From assembly GCF_037996645.1 (NCBI RefSeq), contig NZ_JBBMXV010000003.1:372001-436000 (forward strand): DNA of 64,000 nucleotides, read 5' to 3'. Made by a program: the position numbers and the translations under genes. Source of the stretch: Halalkalicoccus tibetensis (GTDB taxonomy: Archaea; Halobacteriota; Halobacteria; Halobacteriales; Halalkalicoccaceae). The first letter of the stretch is position 1, and every line of letters starts with the position of its first letter. The notes beneath the pieces are model-generated. The model did not search any database and was not told where the DNA came from. It saw only the letters and a program-made list of their open reading frames with translations. Of this stretch, positions 1-8,420 are shown one piece after another.

Positions 1-702
1 GTCCGCCGGGTCGTCGTCCGCCAGGCCCAGGACCTCGAGTCGATGTACTACACGATCAAGCAGGTGCTGAACGACCCCGAAACCAGGGGAACGATCCTCA
101 TTCCTCTCGGGATCCTCCTGCTGATCTACCCGCTCGTGGCCGTCGCCGACCTGCTGGGGCTGCCGGGGAGCATCCTCGGGGTGCTCTCGGCGATGCTCGG
201 GCTCTACGTCCTGTTTCGGGGACTTGGCCTCGAGGAGACCGTCGACGAGCTCGCCGAGCGCGGTCGCCGGCTGCTCTATACGGGTCGGGTGACGCTGATC
301 ACGTACGTCGTCGCCGCGGCCCTGCTCTTCATCGGCGGCGTCGACGGGCTCGAATCGCTCGAGGCGGCCCGCGCGGAGATGTCGATGGGGGCGATCGAGG
401 TGATCGCCGCGCTGGTCTACGGCGCGATCCAGTGGTTCGCCGCCGCCGGTATCACCTCCAGCCTCGGCCAGATCACCGACGAGTACCTCGCGGATCGCTT
501 CGAGTGGCGCTACCTCAACGCGCCCTTTTACGTGATCTCGATCGCGGTCGTGCTGTATGCCGTCAGCGCGTTCGTGCTCGACTACCAGGACCTCCCCTAC
601 GTGGCGATCGCGCTCACGATCGGGACCCTACTGGGGCTGGCGAGCACGCTGACCTTCGCCATCGCGGAGTCGAGAATGGAACGCCGGGCCGAGCCGACCT
701 GA
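1..702 (+). CDS. DUF373-family membrane protein, N-terminus cut by window edge
   Basis: The frame is open from base 1 (VRRVVVRQAQDLESMYYTIKQ...), so the gene starts upstream; the ATG at 43 is internal. The visible 233 residues hold six hydrophobic segments, such as LIPLGILLLIYPLVAV, TLITYVVAAALLFIGG and VAIALTIGTLLGLASTL, separated by short charged loops. This matches the C-terminal membrane half of the archaeal DUF373 family, whose N-terminal soluble half would lie outside the window. The biochemical role of the family is unknown. The stop lies 4 bases from the convergent zinc-finger gene. Confidence 0.75.
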   Translation, partial: VRRVVVRQAQDLESMYYTIKQVLNDPETRGTILIPLGILLLIYPLVAVADLLGLPGSILGVLSAMLGLYVLFRGLGLEETVDELAERGRRLLYTGRVTLITYVVAAALLFIGGVDGLESLEAARAEMSMGAIEVIAALVYGAIQWFAAAGITSSLGQITDEYLADRFEWRYLNAPFYVISIAVVLYAVSAFVLDYQDLPYVAIALTIGTLLGLASTLTFAIAESRMERRAEPT

Positions 703-706
703 GCCG

Positions 707-1009
707 TCAGGCGCGGAGGCGCAGGCGCTTCGGTCGGCGGAACCAGGCGCTGGCCGCGCGGACCCACGCGGACCACGCCCGCACCAACGGGGCTCGATCG
801 TGGTCGTGCTCGTGCTCGTGTCCGGACTCTCGCTTGCGCTCGGTGAGCAGCGCCTCGCAGTCGGGACAGCGGTACTCGATGCTGCTCGTGTGCTCGCGGA
901 CGACCCAGTCCCCGTCGATCGGGCTCTGGTGGTCACAGGCCGGACAGAACAGCGTCGTCTTCCTGTCGGGTGGGCTATCGGGATCGATCGCGTGAACGGA
1001 TCGCGTCAT
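707..1009 (-). CDS. Small zinc-ribbon protein, unknown function
   Basis: A 100-residue protein. Two CxxC knuckles (CPAC near residue 23 and CPDC near residue 48) form a probable zinc ribbon. A His/Glu-rich stretch (GHEHEHDHD) follows, then a basic tail ending RRPKRLRLRA. The basic C-terminus is unusual in this acidic proteome and could touch nucleic acid or membrane; that is inference. A TATA-like ACTTTTACC about 26 bases upstream of the ATG fits a leaderless mRNA. No specific function is assigned. Confidence 0.7.
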   Translation of the reverse strand: MTRSVHAIDPDSPPDRKTTLFCPACDHQSPIDGDWVVREHTSSIEYRCPDCEALLTERKRESGHEHEHDHDRAPLVRAWSAWVRAASAWFRRPKRLRLRA

Positions 1010-1066
1010 TGGATGGATGAAGGGGAACGACGGGTAAAAGTCCGTTGGCCCACCGGAAAAACTGGG

Positions 1067-1909
1067 CTATTGTTCACGAATAACGACGAACTCCGCGAGG
1101 TCGCGGAGGTACTCGTAGGCCTGTTCGTCGGCGACCTCGATCCGCGAGAGCGCCTCGAGTGCGGCCTCGGACTGGTCGTGGGCACGCTCGTTGGCCTCCT
1201 CGGGGTCGAGGTCCGTGACCCGCAGCAGCGAGGGGCGATCCATCTCGTCGTCCTGGCCCGTAGGCTTGCCCAGCTCCTCGGGGTCGGCCGTCTCGTCGAG
1301 CACGTCGTCGCGGATCTGGAAGGCGACCCCCACGCGCTCGGCGTACTCGCCGACGGCCTCGACGGTCACGCCGTCGGCGCCGGCGCCGATCGCGCCCAGC
1401 TCGGCGGCCGCCCGGAACAGCGCGCCGGTCTTCCGCCGGGCGAGCTCCATGTACTCCTCCTCGCTCCCCGGTCGGTCGGCGAGCTCGGTCGCCTCGCCCT
1501 CGCCGAGCTCGACCATCGCCTCGGTGACCGCCTGCATCGCGCGCGGATCGGCCGAGAACAGCGCGAACGCCTCGCCCAGCTGGGCGTCGCTGCCGATGAT
1601 CGCCGGGCCGTAGCCGTACTTCGCCCAGGCGCTCTCGACGCCCCGTCGAACGTCCGACCGGTCGATGATGTCGTCGATCACCAGCGAGGCGTTGTGCACC
1701 AGCTCGACGCCCACCCCGAAGTCGACGGCGTCGCTCGGCTCGCCGCCGACCGCCTCGCAGACGAGGACGGTGACCGTCGGGCGGACCCGCTTGCCGCCCG
1801 ACAGGGCCGTATGGCCCACCTCGTCGGCCAGCCCGTCGGGCTCGACCCCGCCGACGACGGCCTCCAGGCGCTCGTCGACGAGCGCCCGCCGACGTTCGAG
1901 ATACTCCAT
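1067..1909 (-). CDS. Polyprenyl (isoprenyl) diphosphate synthase
   Basis: A 280-residue trans-prenyltransferase, expected to condense isopentenyl diphosphate with an allylic diphosphate in the cytoplasm to feed lipid, quinone or carotenoid synthesis. It has the GGKRVRP substrate-binding motif near residue 38, the first aspartate-rich motif DDIID near residue 78 and the second one DDVLD near residue 201. It is shorter than the roughly 340 residues usual for archaeal GGPP synthase, mainly through short loops. Chain length cannot be read safely from the sequence. Confidence 0.88.
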   Translation of the reverse strand: MEYLERRRALVDERLEAVVGGVEPDGLADEVGHTALSGGKRVRPTVTVLVCEAVGGEPSDAVDFGVGVELVHNASLVIDDIIDRSDVRRGVESAWAKYGYGPAIIGSDAQLGEAFALFSADPRAMQAVTEAMVELGEGEATELADRPGSEEEYMELARRKTGALFRAAAELGAIGAGADGVTVEAVGEYAERVGVAFQIRDDVLDETADPEELGKPTGQDDEMDRPSLLRVTDLDPEEANERAHDQSEAALEALSRIEVADEQAYEYLRDLAEFVVIREQ

Positions 1910-1998
1910 TACCGGGTCTTCAGGGGGCTCGAGGCAAGTAGATGACGGATCGGGGACGCCGACACCGGAGTTAACCGAGCCGCTTCCGTAGGGGGCGT

Positions 1999-2751
1999 AT
2001 GGAGTTCTCGATCCCCCTCGCCTTCGAGTGGCGCCACCTGCTGTTCGCCAACTGGCCGATCGACCCCGACCGGCTCGACGCCCACCTCCCCGACGCGCTG
2101 TCGGTCCAGACCTACGACGGGGCGGGCTGGCTGACGGTCGTCCCGTTCGTCAACGTCGACACCCGCCCCCGGGGGCTTCCCGAACGGGTCGGGATCGACC
2201 TCCCCGAGCTCAACCTGCGGACCTACGTCACCCACGAGGGCGAGCCGGGGGTCTACTTCTTCAGCCTCGACGCGCCGAGCGTCGCGGCCGTCCTCGGTGC
2301 GCGCCTGCTGCATCGCCTCCCCTACTACTACGCTCGGATGAACTGTCGGTGGACGGGCGACGAAATGGCCTTCTCGAACCGGCGACTGCATCCCGGCGAC
2401 CGCCCGGCCCACTTCGAGGCGAGCTACGGCCCCGACGGCGAGCCCTTCACGCCCGAACCCGGGGGCCGCGCCGCGTTCCTGACCGAACGCCGCCGGCTCT
2501 ACACGGAGGGGATGGACGGCGCGGTTCGCCATACGGACGTCGCCCACGAACCGTGGACGCTCTATCCGGCGACGATGGGGGTCGCGGAGAACACGCTGTT
2601 CGAGGCCAACGGGTTCGACCACCCCGAGGCCGATCCGGTCTGTTACTACAGCCCCGGCGTCGACGTCGTGACGACCCGGAGCAAACGACGGGACCGAAAC
2701 GGCGGCCTCACGGACCGGCTGGCCGCGGTCCGCGACCGGTTCGACGGCTGA
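1999..2751 (+). CDS. DUF2071 (YqjF-like) family protein
   Basis: A 250-residue soluble protein starting MEFSIPLAFEWRHLLFANWP. It has the DUF2071 layout: an N-terminal WRHLLFANWP(I/V)xPxxLxxHLP segment, a central WLTVVPF strand, the PYYYARM segment and a C-terminal VCYYSPGVDV. The family is widespread in bacteria and haloarchaea; the fold resembles acetoacetate decarboxylase-like proteins but no reaction is established. It is divergent from the polyprenyl synthase gene. An overlapping long antisense frame has no recognisable protein and was ignored. Confidence 0.8.
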   Translation: MEFSIPLAFEWRHLLFANWPIDPDRLDAHLPDALSVQTYDGAGWLTVVPFVNVDTRPRGLPERVGIDLPELNLRTYVTHEGEPGVYFFSLDAPSVAAVLGARLLHRLPYYYARMNCRWTGDEMAFSNRRLHPGDRPAHFEASYGPDGEPFTPEPGGRAAFLTERRRLYTEGMDGAVRHTDVAHEPWTLYPATMGVAENTLFEANGFDHPEADPVCYYSPGVDVVTTRSKRRDRNGGLTDRLAAVRDRFDG

Positions 2752-2828
2752 GGGGATCTGGATCCCCCGTTCCAACCCCGTCACCCGTGCCCGTCTCGTC
2801 GTCCTGACCCGTCGTTCCGCCCTCCCCC

Positions 2829-3467
2829 TCAGTCCGTTTCCACGGTCGTCAGCACCTTATCGCCGTATTCCGCGGCGCTGATCTCGCCCGTGGTATACTC
2901 TTCGGCCCACGTCCCCTCGATCTCGTAGGAGCCGAACGGTACGTCGGCCGGGTCGAGGATGTTCGCTTCCAGCAGCTCCGAGTCGTGGCTCGCCTCGAGG
3001 AGCGCGGCGTACGCCCCCGCGACGATCCCGATCGTCTGTACCGTTCCCTCTTCGACCTGCTCCTCGATGACGTACTCGAGCTCGACGATCGGCACCTCGA
3101 CGGGCCCTTCCTCGACGTCCCCCTCGTCGATGACCTCCTCCTCGGGCTCCTCGTCGACCTCCTCGAGTGGCGCCTCGATGATGCTTTCCGTTTCAAGCAC
3201 CTCCTCGACGAGAAGCCCCTGATCCACCAGATACCTCTCGAACGACTTGACGTCCTCGATCTCGGCGTCCGCCGCCTCGATACCCTCCACGATGATAGCA
3301 TGCGTCCGGTCGACCGGGAGATCGGCCTCTTCCGGGCTGAGCGGGGAGTCCTCGATGAACGGCGGTTCGGCCTCTGCGTCCTCGAGCGCCTCCTCGGTAC
3401 AGCCGCTTAGCGCGAGGAGTCCTCCGAGGGCGAGACCCGCCTGTTTCAACGCGTCGCGTCGATCCAT
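2829..3467 (-). CDS. Acidic Tat-type lipoprotein, unknown function
   Basis: A 212-residue protein. The N-terminus MDRRDALKQAGLALGG has an arginine pair followed by a hydrophobic stretch and the lipobox LSGC at residues 20-23, so a lipid-anchored protein outside the cytoplasm, probably exported by Tat, is expected. The mature part is very rich in Glu and Asp, with a long EEVDEEPEEEV-type stretch in the middle. No catalytic motif is recognisable. It is divergent from the antiporter gene. Confidence 0.72.
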   Translation of the reverse strand: MDRRDALKQAGLALGGLLALSGCTEEALEDAEAEPPFIEDSPLSPEEADLPVDRTHAIIVEGIEAADAEIEDVKSFERYLVDQGLLVEEVLETESIIEAPLEEVDEEPEEEVIDEGDVEEGPVEVPIVELEYVIEEQVEEGTVQTIGIVAGAYAALLEASHDSELLEANILDPADVPFGSYEIEGTWAEEYTTGEISAAEYGDKVLTTVETD

Positions 3468-3553
3468 ACCCGATATTGGGCCCTTCTTTGGGAAAGGTGA
3501 GAGCCTTCATGCGCAAGCTATGGACACTAAACGGTCCGTCCAAAACTGCTCGC

Positions 3554-4834
3554 ATGGTTCTGGAAATCTTCGAACTATACGATCTCGTTCTGCTACTCGT
3601 GGGTCTCGCGCTGCTCGGCGTCGCGCTCCTGCCGCGAGTCATTTCCGAGCGGCCGATCTCGGCGCCGGTTCTCTTCCTCCTCTTCGGCCTCGTCGTCTTC
3701 TCACTTCCGCTCGGTCTGCCTGAGCTCCATCCGATCGAACAGGGCCACTTCGTCGAACGACTTACCGAGCTCGGCGTGATCATCGCGCTGATGACCGCGG
3801 GGCTGAAGATCGACCGTCCGCCGAGTCTGCGCGGTTGGATGTCGACCTGGCGGCTGCTCGCCATCACGATGCCGGTGACGATCGGGCTCGTGGCGCTGGT
3901 CGGCTGGTGGGGGATCGGTCTCGCCATCCCGACGGCGATGCTGCTCGGGGCAGTGATGGCGCCGACCGATCCCGTCCTCGCCAGCGAGGTACAGGTCGAA
4001 GGGCCCGAGGGGAGTACCGAGGAGGAAGGAAAAGAGGACGCCGCCGGCGGCGAGGACGAGGTTCGATTCGCGCTCACCTCCGAGGCGGGACTCAACGACG
4101 GTTTCGCGTTTCCCTTCACGAACCTGGCGATTCTGATGGCGCTCGTCGGGGCTGCCCCCGGAAACTGGATCGGCGAATGGCTGCTGGTCGACGTGCTGTT
4201 TCGGGTGGGCATCGCGATCGTCGGCGCGATCGGCCTCGGCTGGCTGCTCGCCAGACTCGTCTTCGCGCTGCCGGTCGACGCGCCCATGGCGAAGTCGATG
4301 CTTGGGCTTGAGTCACTGGCGGTCATGTTCATCGTCTACGGCGCCATCGAGTTCGCCGGCGGCTACGGCTTCATCGGGGTGTTCATCGCCGCGGTGACTT
4401 TCCGGGACTACGAACGCCGCCATGAATTCCACGAACCGCTCCACGACATCGCAGAACAGAGCGAGCAGCTGCTGATGGCGACGATCATGATCCTTTTCGG
4501 GGGATTGATCGCGAGCGGCCTGTTCGCACCTCTCACATGGCAGGCCATCGTCGTCGCCGTCGTGATCGTGTTCGTCATCAGGCCGGTCGCCGGGATCGTC
4601 GCGTTGCTCGGGTTTGAGCGAAAGTGGACCGATCGATTGGCGATCTCTTTCTTCGGCGTTCGGGGGATCGGCACGTTCTACTACCTCGCACACGGGCTGA
4701 ACTCGGCGCCCTTCAACGAGCCGTATCTCATCTGGGCGATCGCCGGCTTGGCCATCCTCGTCTCGGTCGTGGTTCATGGGCTGAGTGCGACCCCGATCGT
4801 CGAACATCGGCTAGGCGAGGGGAGTCCCAGCTAG
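3554..4834 (+). CDS. Cation:proton antiporter (CPA1/NhaP type)
   Basis: About 426 residues with 11-12 membrane segments; expected to exchange Na+ or K+ for H+ across the cytoplasmic membrane. The signature APTDPVLASEVQVEGPEG and EAGLNDGFAFPF motifs of CPA1 exchangers flank an acidic cytoplasmic insert (EEEGKEDAAGGEDE). I chose the ATG at 3554 because MVLEIFELYDLVLLLVG leads straight into TM1; ATG 3509 and TTG 3476 are in frame upstream, and a GATATT element near 3473 could serve either. Confidence 0.87.
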   Translation: MVLEIFELYDLVLLLVGLALLGVALLPRVISERPISAPVLFLLFGLVVFSLPLGLPELHPIEQGHFVERLTELGVIIALMTAGLKIDRPPSLRGWMSTWRLLAITMPVTIGLVALVGWWGIGLAIPTAMLLGAVMAPTDPVLASEVQVEGPEGSTEEEGKEDAAGGEDEVRFALTSEAGLNDGFAFPFTNLAILMALVGAAPGNWIGEWLLVDVLFRVGIAIVGAIGLGWLLARLVFALPVDAPMAKSMLGLESLAVMFIVYGAIEFAGGYGFIGVFIAAVTFRDYERRHEFHEPLHDIAEQSEQLLMATIMILFGGLIASGLFAPLTWQAIVVAVVIVFVIRPVAGIVALLGFERKWTDRLAISFFGVRGIGTFYYLAHGLNSAPFNEPYLIWAIAGLAILVSVVVHGLSATPIVEHRLGEGSPS

Positions 4835-4945
4835 AACCGCCCCGCCATCCTTCGGGGTGTGCCGATCGCTGAAGTCGTGTCCGTTCAGTCGATTCGGTAC
4901 GGCGTCACCTACTTCTATACCGCCTCCCGGTCTACGTCGGAGGCG

Positions 4946-5503
4946 ATGACACGCGAACGCATCGAGAACCCGGTGACGGGCGAGCGGATCGAGTTCCGTC
5001 GGGGGACCGACGCGAACGACTCGCCGATTCGGTTCGACTACTACCTCGAACCCGGCGGGTTCGCGACGGGCCGGATCGACCACGTCCACCCCCGCCAGGA
5101 GGAACGCTTCGAGGTCCGGTCGGGGCGCCTCGGCGTCCGCATCGCGGGCGACGAGTGGACGGCGACGCCGGGAACGCGGTTCTCGGTCCTCCCCGAGACC
5201 CCTCACACCGTCTGGAACGACGGCGACGACGAGGTGCATGCCGTGATCGAGATCCGCCCGGGATCCGACATCGGGGCGTTCTTCGAGACCGTCTTCGCGC
5301 TCGCGCGGGAGGGGAAGACGAACCGGTGGGGGATTCCGGGGCCGCTCGGACTGGCGGTGCTCGTCGACGAGTTCCACGAGGACATCTACTTCGACGCCGT
5401 CCCGTTTCCGATCCAGCGGGCGTTCGCGGGCGTCGTCGCCCCGGTCGGCCGGCTCGCCGGCTACCGGGCGAGCGATCCTCGCCGTAGCGAACCGGAACCG
5501 TAG
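4946..5503 (+). CDS. Cupin-domain protein
   Basis: A 185-residue protein beginning MTRERIENPVTGERIEF. The cupin core shows HVHPRQEERFEVRSG (metal-ligand motif 1) and PETPHTVWNDGDDEVHAVIEI (motif 2), so a small metal-binding beta barrel is likely. The substrate is unknown. A TTCTATACC element at about 4913-4921 sits 26-30 bases before this ATG, supporting a leaderless start here rather than the in-frame GTG at 4859. Confidence 0.8.
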   Translation: MTRERIENPVTGERIEFRRGTDANDSPIRFDYYLEPGGFATGRIDHVHPRQEERFEVRSGRLGVRIAGDEWTATPGTRFSVLPETPHTVWNDGDDEVHAVIEIRPGSDIGAFFETVFALAREGKTNRWGIPGPLGLAVLVDEFHEDIYFDAVPFPIQRAFAGVVAPVGRLAGYRASDPRRSEPEP

Positions 5504-5614
5504 GCACGGGCTCCGATGGGGGAGGAATCGACCGATCGGGACCGTCCCGGTGCGTCAGCGGCCCCCTCCGTGACCGTCTTCTCTACCGATCGGACGACCA
5601 CGTCGATCCGCCCT

Positions 5615-6424
5615 TCATCCCCTGAGAAACGTTAGCATCCGATTCTCGAAGCTCGGCTTGTGGGTGTAGAAGACGCCGTGTTTCGCGCCCTCGATCACCG
5701 CCAGTTCGGCGCCGGGGATCGCCTCGGCGGTCTCCTCGAGGATCGCGGGCGGGAAGAAGCGATCCCGCTCGCCGCCGATCACCAGGGTTCGCGCGTCGAT
5801 CCTCCCGATGCTCCTTCGTCCATCGTAGTCCAGCACCGCCTCGGTGGAGATCCAGGCGTCCGACGGGACCGCCGGCTTCGGGAGCGTGAACCGCCCGACC
5901 GACGCGGTCAGCGGCGGGTAGACGTACCGCCGCCAGTCGGGGAACATCTCCGAGGCGACCATCGCGCGGATCGACTGCCAGTCGTGGTCGTAGGCCCGCC
6001 GGCGCATCCGGTCGGTGAGCTCGCGGCCCTCCGCCGAGAGCCGGGTACCCGTGACCGAGAGGACGAGCTCCTCGACGCACTCTGGGTGTTCGACCGCGAG
6101 CTGCTGGGCGATGCAGCCCCCCATCGAGAGCCCCCAGACGGTCGCAGAGCCGAACTCCTCGCCGATCGCTCGGGCATAGTCGTCGGCCATGTCGCGGATC
6201 GTCTTGCCCGCCTCGAGCCCGCGCGGGCGGCTGATCACGTAGACGGTGTACTCGTCGGCGAACCGGTGGTAGTACCGACGGAAGAGATGGGCGGCGATCC
6301 GTGGGTAGTTCCCGTCGAACAACGGGTCGGTCACGCCCGGAACGAACACGAGGGTCCGCGGGCCGTCGCCCACCCGGACGTACGGGAACTCCTCGAGAAG
6401 CTGTCCTGTCTCTCCAGGAATCAT
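5615..6424 (-). CDS. Alpha/beta hydrolase
   Basis: A 269-residue hydrolase. The nucleophile elbow GLSMGG, the acid strand GGERDRFFP and the catalytic-His region EGAKHGVFYTHKP are all present, giving a complete Ser-Asp-His triad. It resembles the enol-lactonase / lipolytic hydrolase branch, but the substrate cannot be named. The start is the ATG at 6424 (MIPGETGQLLEEFPYV); the in-frame extension upstream is Arg-rich and non-protein-like. It lies downstream of etfBA on the same strand, 172 bases away. Confidence 0.83.
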   Translation of the reverse strand: MIPGETGQLLEEFPYVRVGDGPRTLVFVPGVTDPLFDGNYPRIAAHLFRRYYHRFADEYTVYVISRPRGLEAGKTIRDMADDYARAIGEEFGSATVWGLSMGGCIAQQLAVEHPECVEELVLSVTGTRLSAEGRELTDRMRRRAYDHDWQSIRAMVASEMFPDWRRYVYPPLTASVGRFTLPKPAVPSDAWISTEAVLDYDGRRSIGRIDARTLVIGGERDRFFPPAILEETAEAIPGAELAVIEGAKHGVFYTHKPSFENRMLTFLRG

Positions 6425-6595
6425 TATGCGTACCGAGACGGGTGATCGACAAAAACCTACCGTCGAACCGACCCCGTCCCGGGGATCCCCGGCTTCCAAA
6501 ACGGGCTCGGGCCGGGACCGTCGCCACCTCCTCGATCGTCGCGTTCGCACCCAGTAGCCCGCGCCCGAGCAGGACCCCGGCGACACAGGGCGGGC

Positions 6596-7549
6596 TTATT
6601 CGAACTCGGCGATCAGCGCCGGCACCACGTCGAAGAGGTCGTCGACGATCCCGTAGTCCGCGATGTCGAAGATCGGCGCGTTCGGGTCGGTGTTGATCGC
6701 GACGATCGTCTCCGAGCCCTTCATCCCGGCGACGTGCTGGACGGCGCCCGAGATCCCGATCGCGATGTAGACCTCGGGGGTGACGGTCTTGCCCGACTGG
6801 CCGACCTGCCTGTTGGGGGGGAGCCACTCGTTGTCGACGATCGGTCGGGAGGCCGACAGCGTCGCGTCGAGCGCGTCCGCGAGCTCCTCGATCAGCTCGA
6901 TGTTCTCCTCCTCCTCGATGCCCCGGCCGACCGAGACGAGCACCTCGGCGTCCGCGATGTCGACGTCGCCGCCGGCGACCTCCTCGAAGCCCGCGACCGA
7001 CGTCCGGACGGCCGACTCGTCGACCTCGAACTCGAACTCCCGGATCTCGGCGTCGCCGTTGCCGCTCGCTCCGGGCCACTCGCCGCCGCGGATCATGGCC
7101 GCTACCCGGTCGCCGCCGACCTCGACGGTCGTCTCGACCTTCGAACCGTACATCTCGCGGGTCGCGACGAGCCCGTCGTCGAAGGAGGCGTCGACCACGT
7201 CGGTCACCAGCGGCCGCCCCAGCCTGTTCGCGACCGCGGGCCCGTAGTCGAGCCCGTTGACCGAGTTGGGCATCAGCAGCACCGTCGGGTCGAGCTCCTC
7301 GATGAGCGCCTCAACGGCCTGTACGTAGACGCCGTGGTTGAACTCCTCGCCGTCGGACACCGTGTGGACGACGTCGACGCCCTCCCGGTCGAGCCGGCGG
7401 GCGAACTCCTCGACCTGCCCGCTGACGACCGCGACGTGGAGCTCGCCGCCGAGGTCGTCGGCGAGCCCGCGGCCGGCGCTGATCAGCTCGTAGCTCACGT
7501 CCCGGAGCTCGCCGCGACGGTGCTCGGCGATCGCGAGGACGTCCGTCAT
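6596..7549 (-). CDS. etfA: Electron transfer flavoprotein subunit alpha
   Basis: A 317-residue EtfA/FixB protein. The C-terminal FAD-binding domain is clear: [19 protein letters not shown], then [55 protein letters not shown] in broken form, followed by [19 protein letters not shown]. With EtfB it forms a soluble heterodimer carrying electrons from acyl-CoA and related dehydrogenases toward the quinone pool. Its ATG overlaps the stop of the 21-codon mini-ORF (ATGA). Confidence 0.95.
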   Translation of the reverse strand: MTDVLAIAEHRRGELRDVSYELISAGRGLADDLGGELHVAVVSGQVEEFARRLDREGVDVVHTVSDGEEFNHGVYVQAVEALIEELDPTVLLMPNSVNGLDYGPAVANRLGRPLVTDVVDASFDDGLVATREMYGSKVETTVEVGGDRVAAMIRGGEWPGASGNGDAEIREFEFEVDESAVRTSVAGFEEVAGGDVDIADAEVLVSVGRGIEEEENIELIEELADALDATLSASRPIVDNEWLPPNRQVGQSGKTVTPEVYIAIGISGAVQHVAGMKGSETIVAINTDPNAPIFDIADYGIVDDLFDVVPALIAEFE

Positions 7550-7611
7550 CGGCTCTCACCGTCCGTGAGAATGATGCAGTCGGTGCGCGCCGGGCGTGCA
7601 CCGTCGGTCAT
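7546..7611 (-). CDS. 21-codon mini-ORF coupled between etfB and etfA
   Basis: A frame of 21 codons (MTDGARPARTDCIILTDGES plus Arg). Its ATG overlaps the etfB stop (ATGA) and its own stop overlaps the etfA start (ATGA), so all three frames are joined by 4-base overlaps. That suggests either a real micropeptide or a translational relay keeping ribosomes moving from etfB to etfA. It has one Cys and no membrane segment. No homologue is known to me; the ORF is far below usual annotation cut-offs. Confidence 0.45.
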   Translation of the reverse strand: MTDGARPARTDCIILTDGESR

Positions 7612-8384
7612 TGTGCGCCCACCCCCTTTTCGCGCAGCACGCTCGCGAGCTGGACGGCGGTGTCCCCGGCGTCGCCCTCGAAGATCGTCGCGTCGCTCTC
7701 GACCTCGGGCTCGTACATCCCGGTCACCGTGAGGTCGCTCGCCACCGCCTCGATCCCCAGCTCCGCGAGCCCCTTCACGGCGATCTCCTTGCTCTGGGCC
7801 TGGCGGATCCCCCGCAGGCTCGCGTAGCGGGGCTCGTTGATCCCGGTCTGGATGGTGAGGACCGCGGGCGTCTCGACGTCGGTCAGCTCCTCGACGCCGC
7901 CCTCGAGCTCGCGGTGGACGTGTGCGGTCCCGTCCTCGAGCTCCAGATCGTTGACCACGGCGGCCCACGGGTAGTCGATCGCAGCGGCCAGCGAGACGCC
8001 CGTCGCGCCGAACATGGCGTCGCCGGTCTGGACGCCCGAGAGGATCAGATCGGGCTCCTCCTCCTCGACGACCGCCCGCAGGATCCCCGTCTTCGCGGCC
8101 ACGTCGAGCAGCCCGTCGATCGAGTCGTCCCAGACACGGATCGCGCGGTCGGCCCCCTTCGCCAGCGCCATCCGGATCGTCTCCTCGCTTCGCTCGGGCC
8201 CGATCGTCACCGCGACGACCTCGTCGGCGAGCCCCTCCTCGCTCAGCTGGACGGCCTCCTCGATCGCGTAGTCGTCCCACTCGTTCAGATCGTATTCGAG
8301 GTATCGCTCGTCGATGGCCGTACCGTCGATCTCGAAGTCGTCCCCGACGGTCGCCACCTCCGCGACGGTCACGAGAACCTTCAT
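7608..8384 (-). CDS. etfB: Electron transfer flavoprotein subunit beta
   Basis: A 258-residue EtfB/FixA protein starting MKVLVTVAEVATVGDDFEID. Family landmarks are NEWDDYAIEEAVQL, the GPERSEETIRMALAKGADRAIRV nucleotide-fold segment, LILSGVQTGDAMFGATGV and VLTIQTGINEPRYASLRGIRQAQSKEI in broken form. It is the AMP-binding partner of EtfA. It is first gene of the etfB/mini-ORF/etfA unit; the ACAD at 45756 is a possible redox partner but is not linked. Confidence 0.95.
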   Translation of the reverse strand: MKVLVTVAEVATVGDDFEIDGTAIDERYLEYDLNEWDDYAIEEAVQLSEEGLADEVVAVTIGPERSEETIRMALAKGADRAIRVWDDSIDGLLDVAAKTGILRAVVEEEEPDLILSGVQTGDAMFGATGVSLAAAIDYPWAAVVNDLELEDGTAHVHRELEGGVEELTDVETPAVLTIQTGINEPRYASLRGIRQAQSKEIAVKGLAELGIEAVASDLTVTGMYEPEVESDATIFEGDAGDTAVQLASVLREKGVGAQ

Positions 8385-8420
8385 GGTCGATGGTTCCGAC
8401 CCCGAACTCCTAAACGTTTC

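Noticed and set aside
1909-2784. A 291-codon frame antisense to the DUF2071 gene
   Set aside because: No recognisable motif, and it covers the promoter between two real divergent genes.
6479-6492. 14-base palindrome CCGGGGATCCCCGG in the spacer between the hydrolase and etfA
   Set aside because: At this GC content several 14-base palindromes are expected in 64 kb, and nothing around it suggests a promoter or operator.
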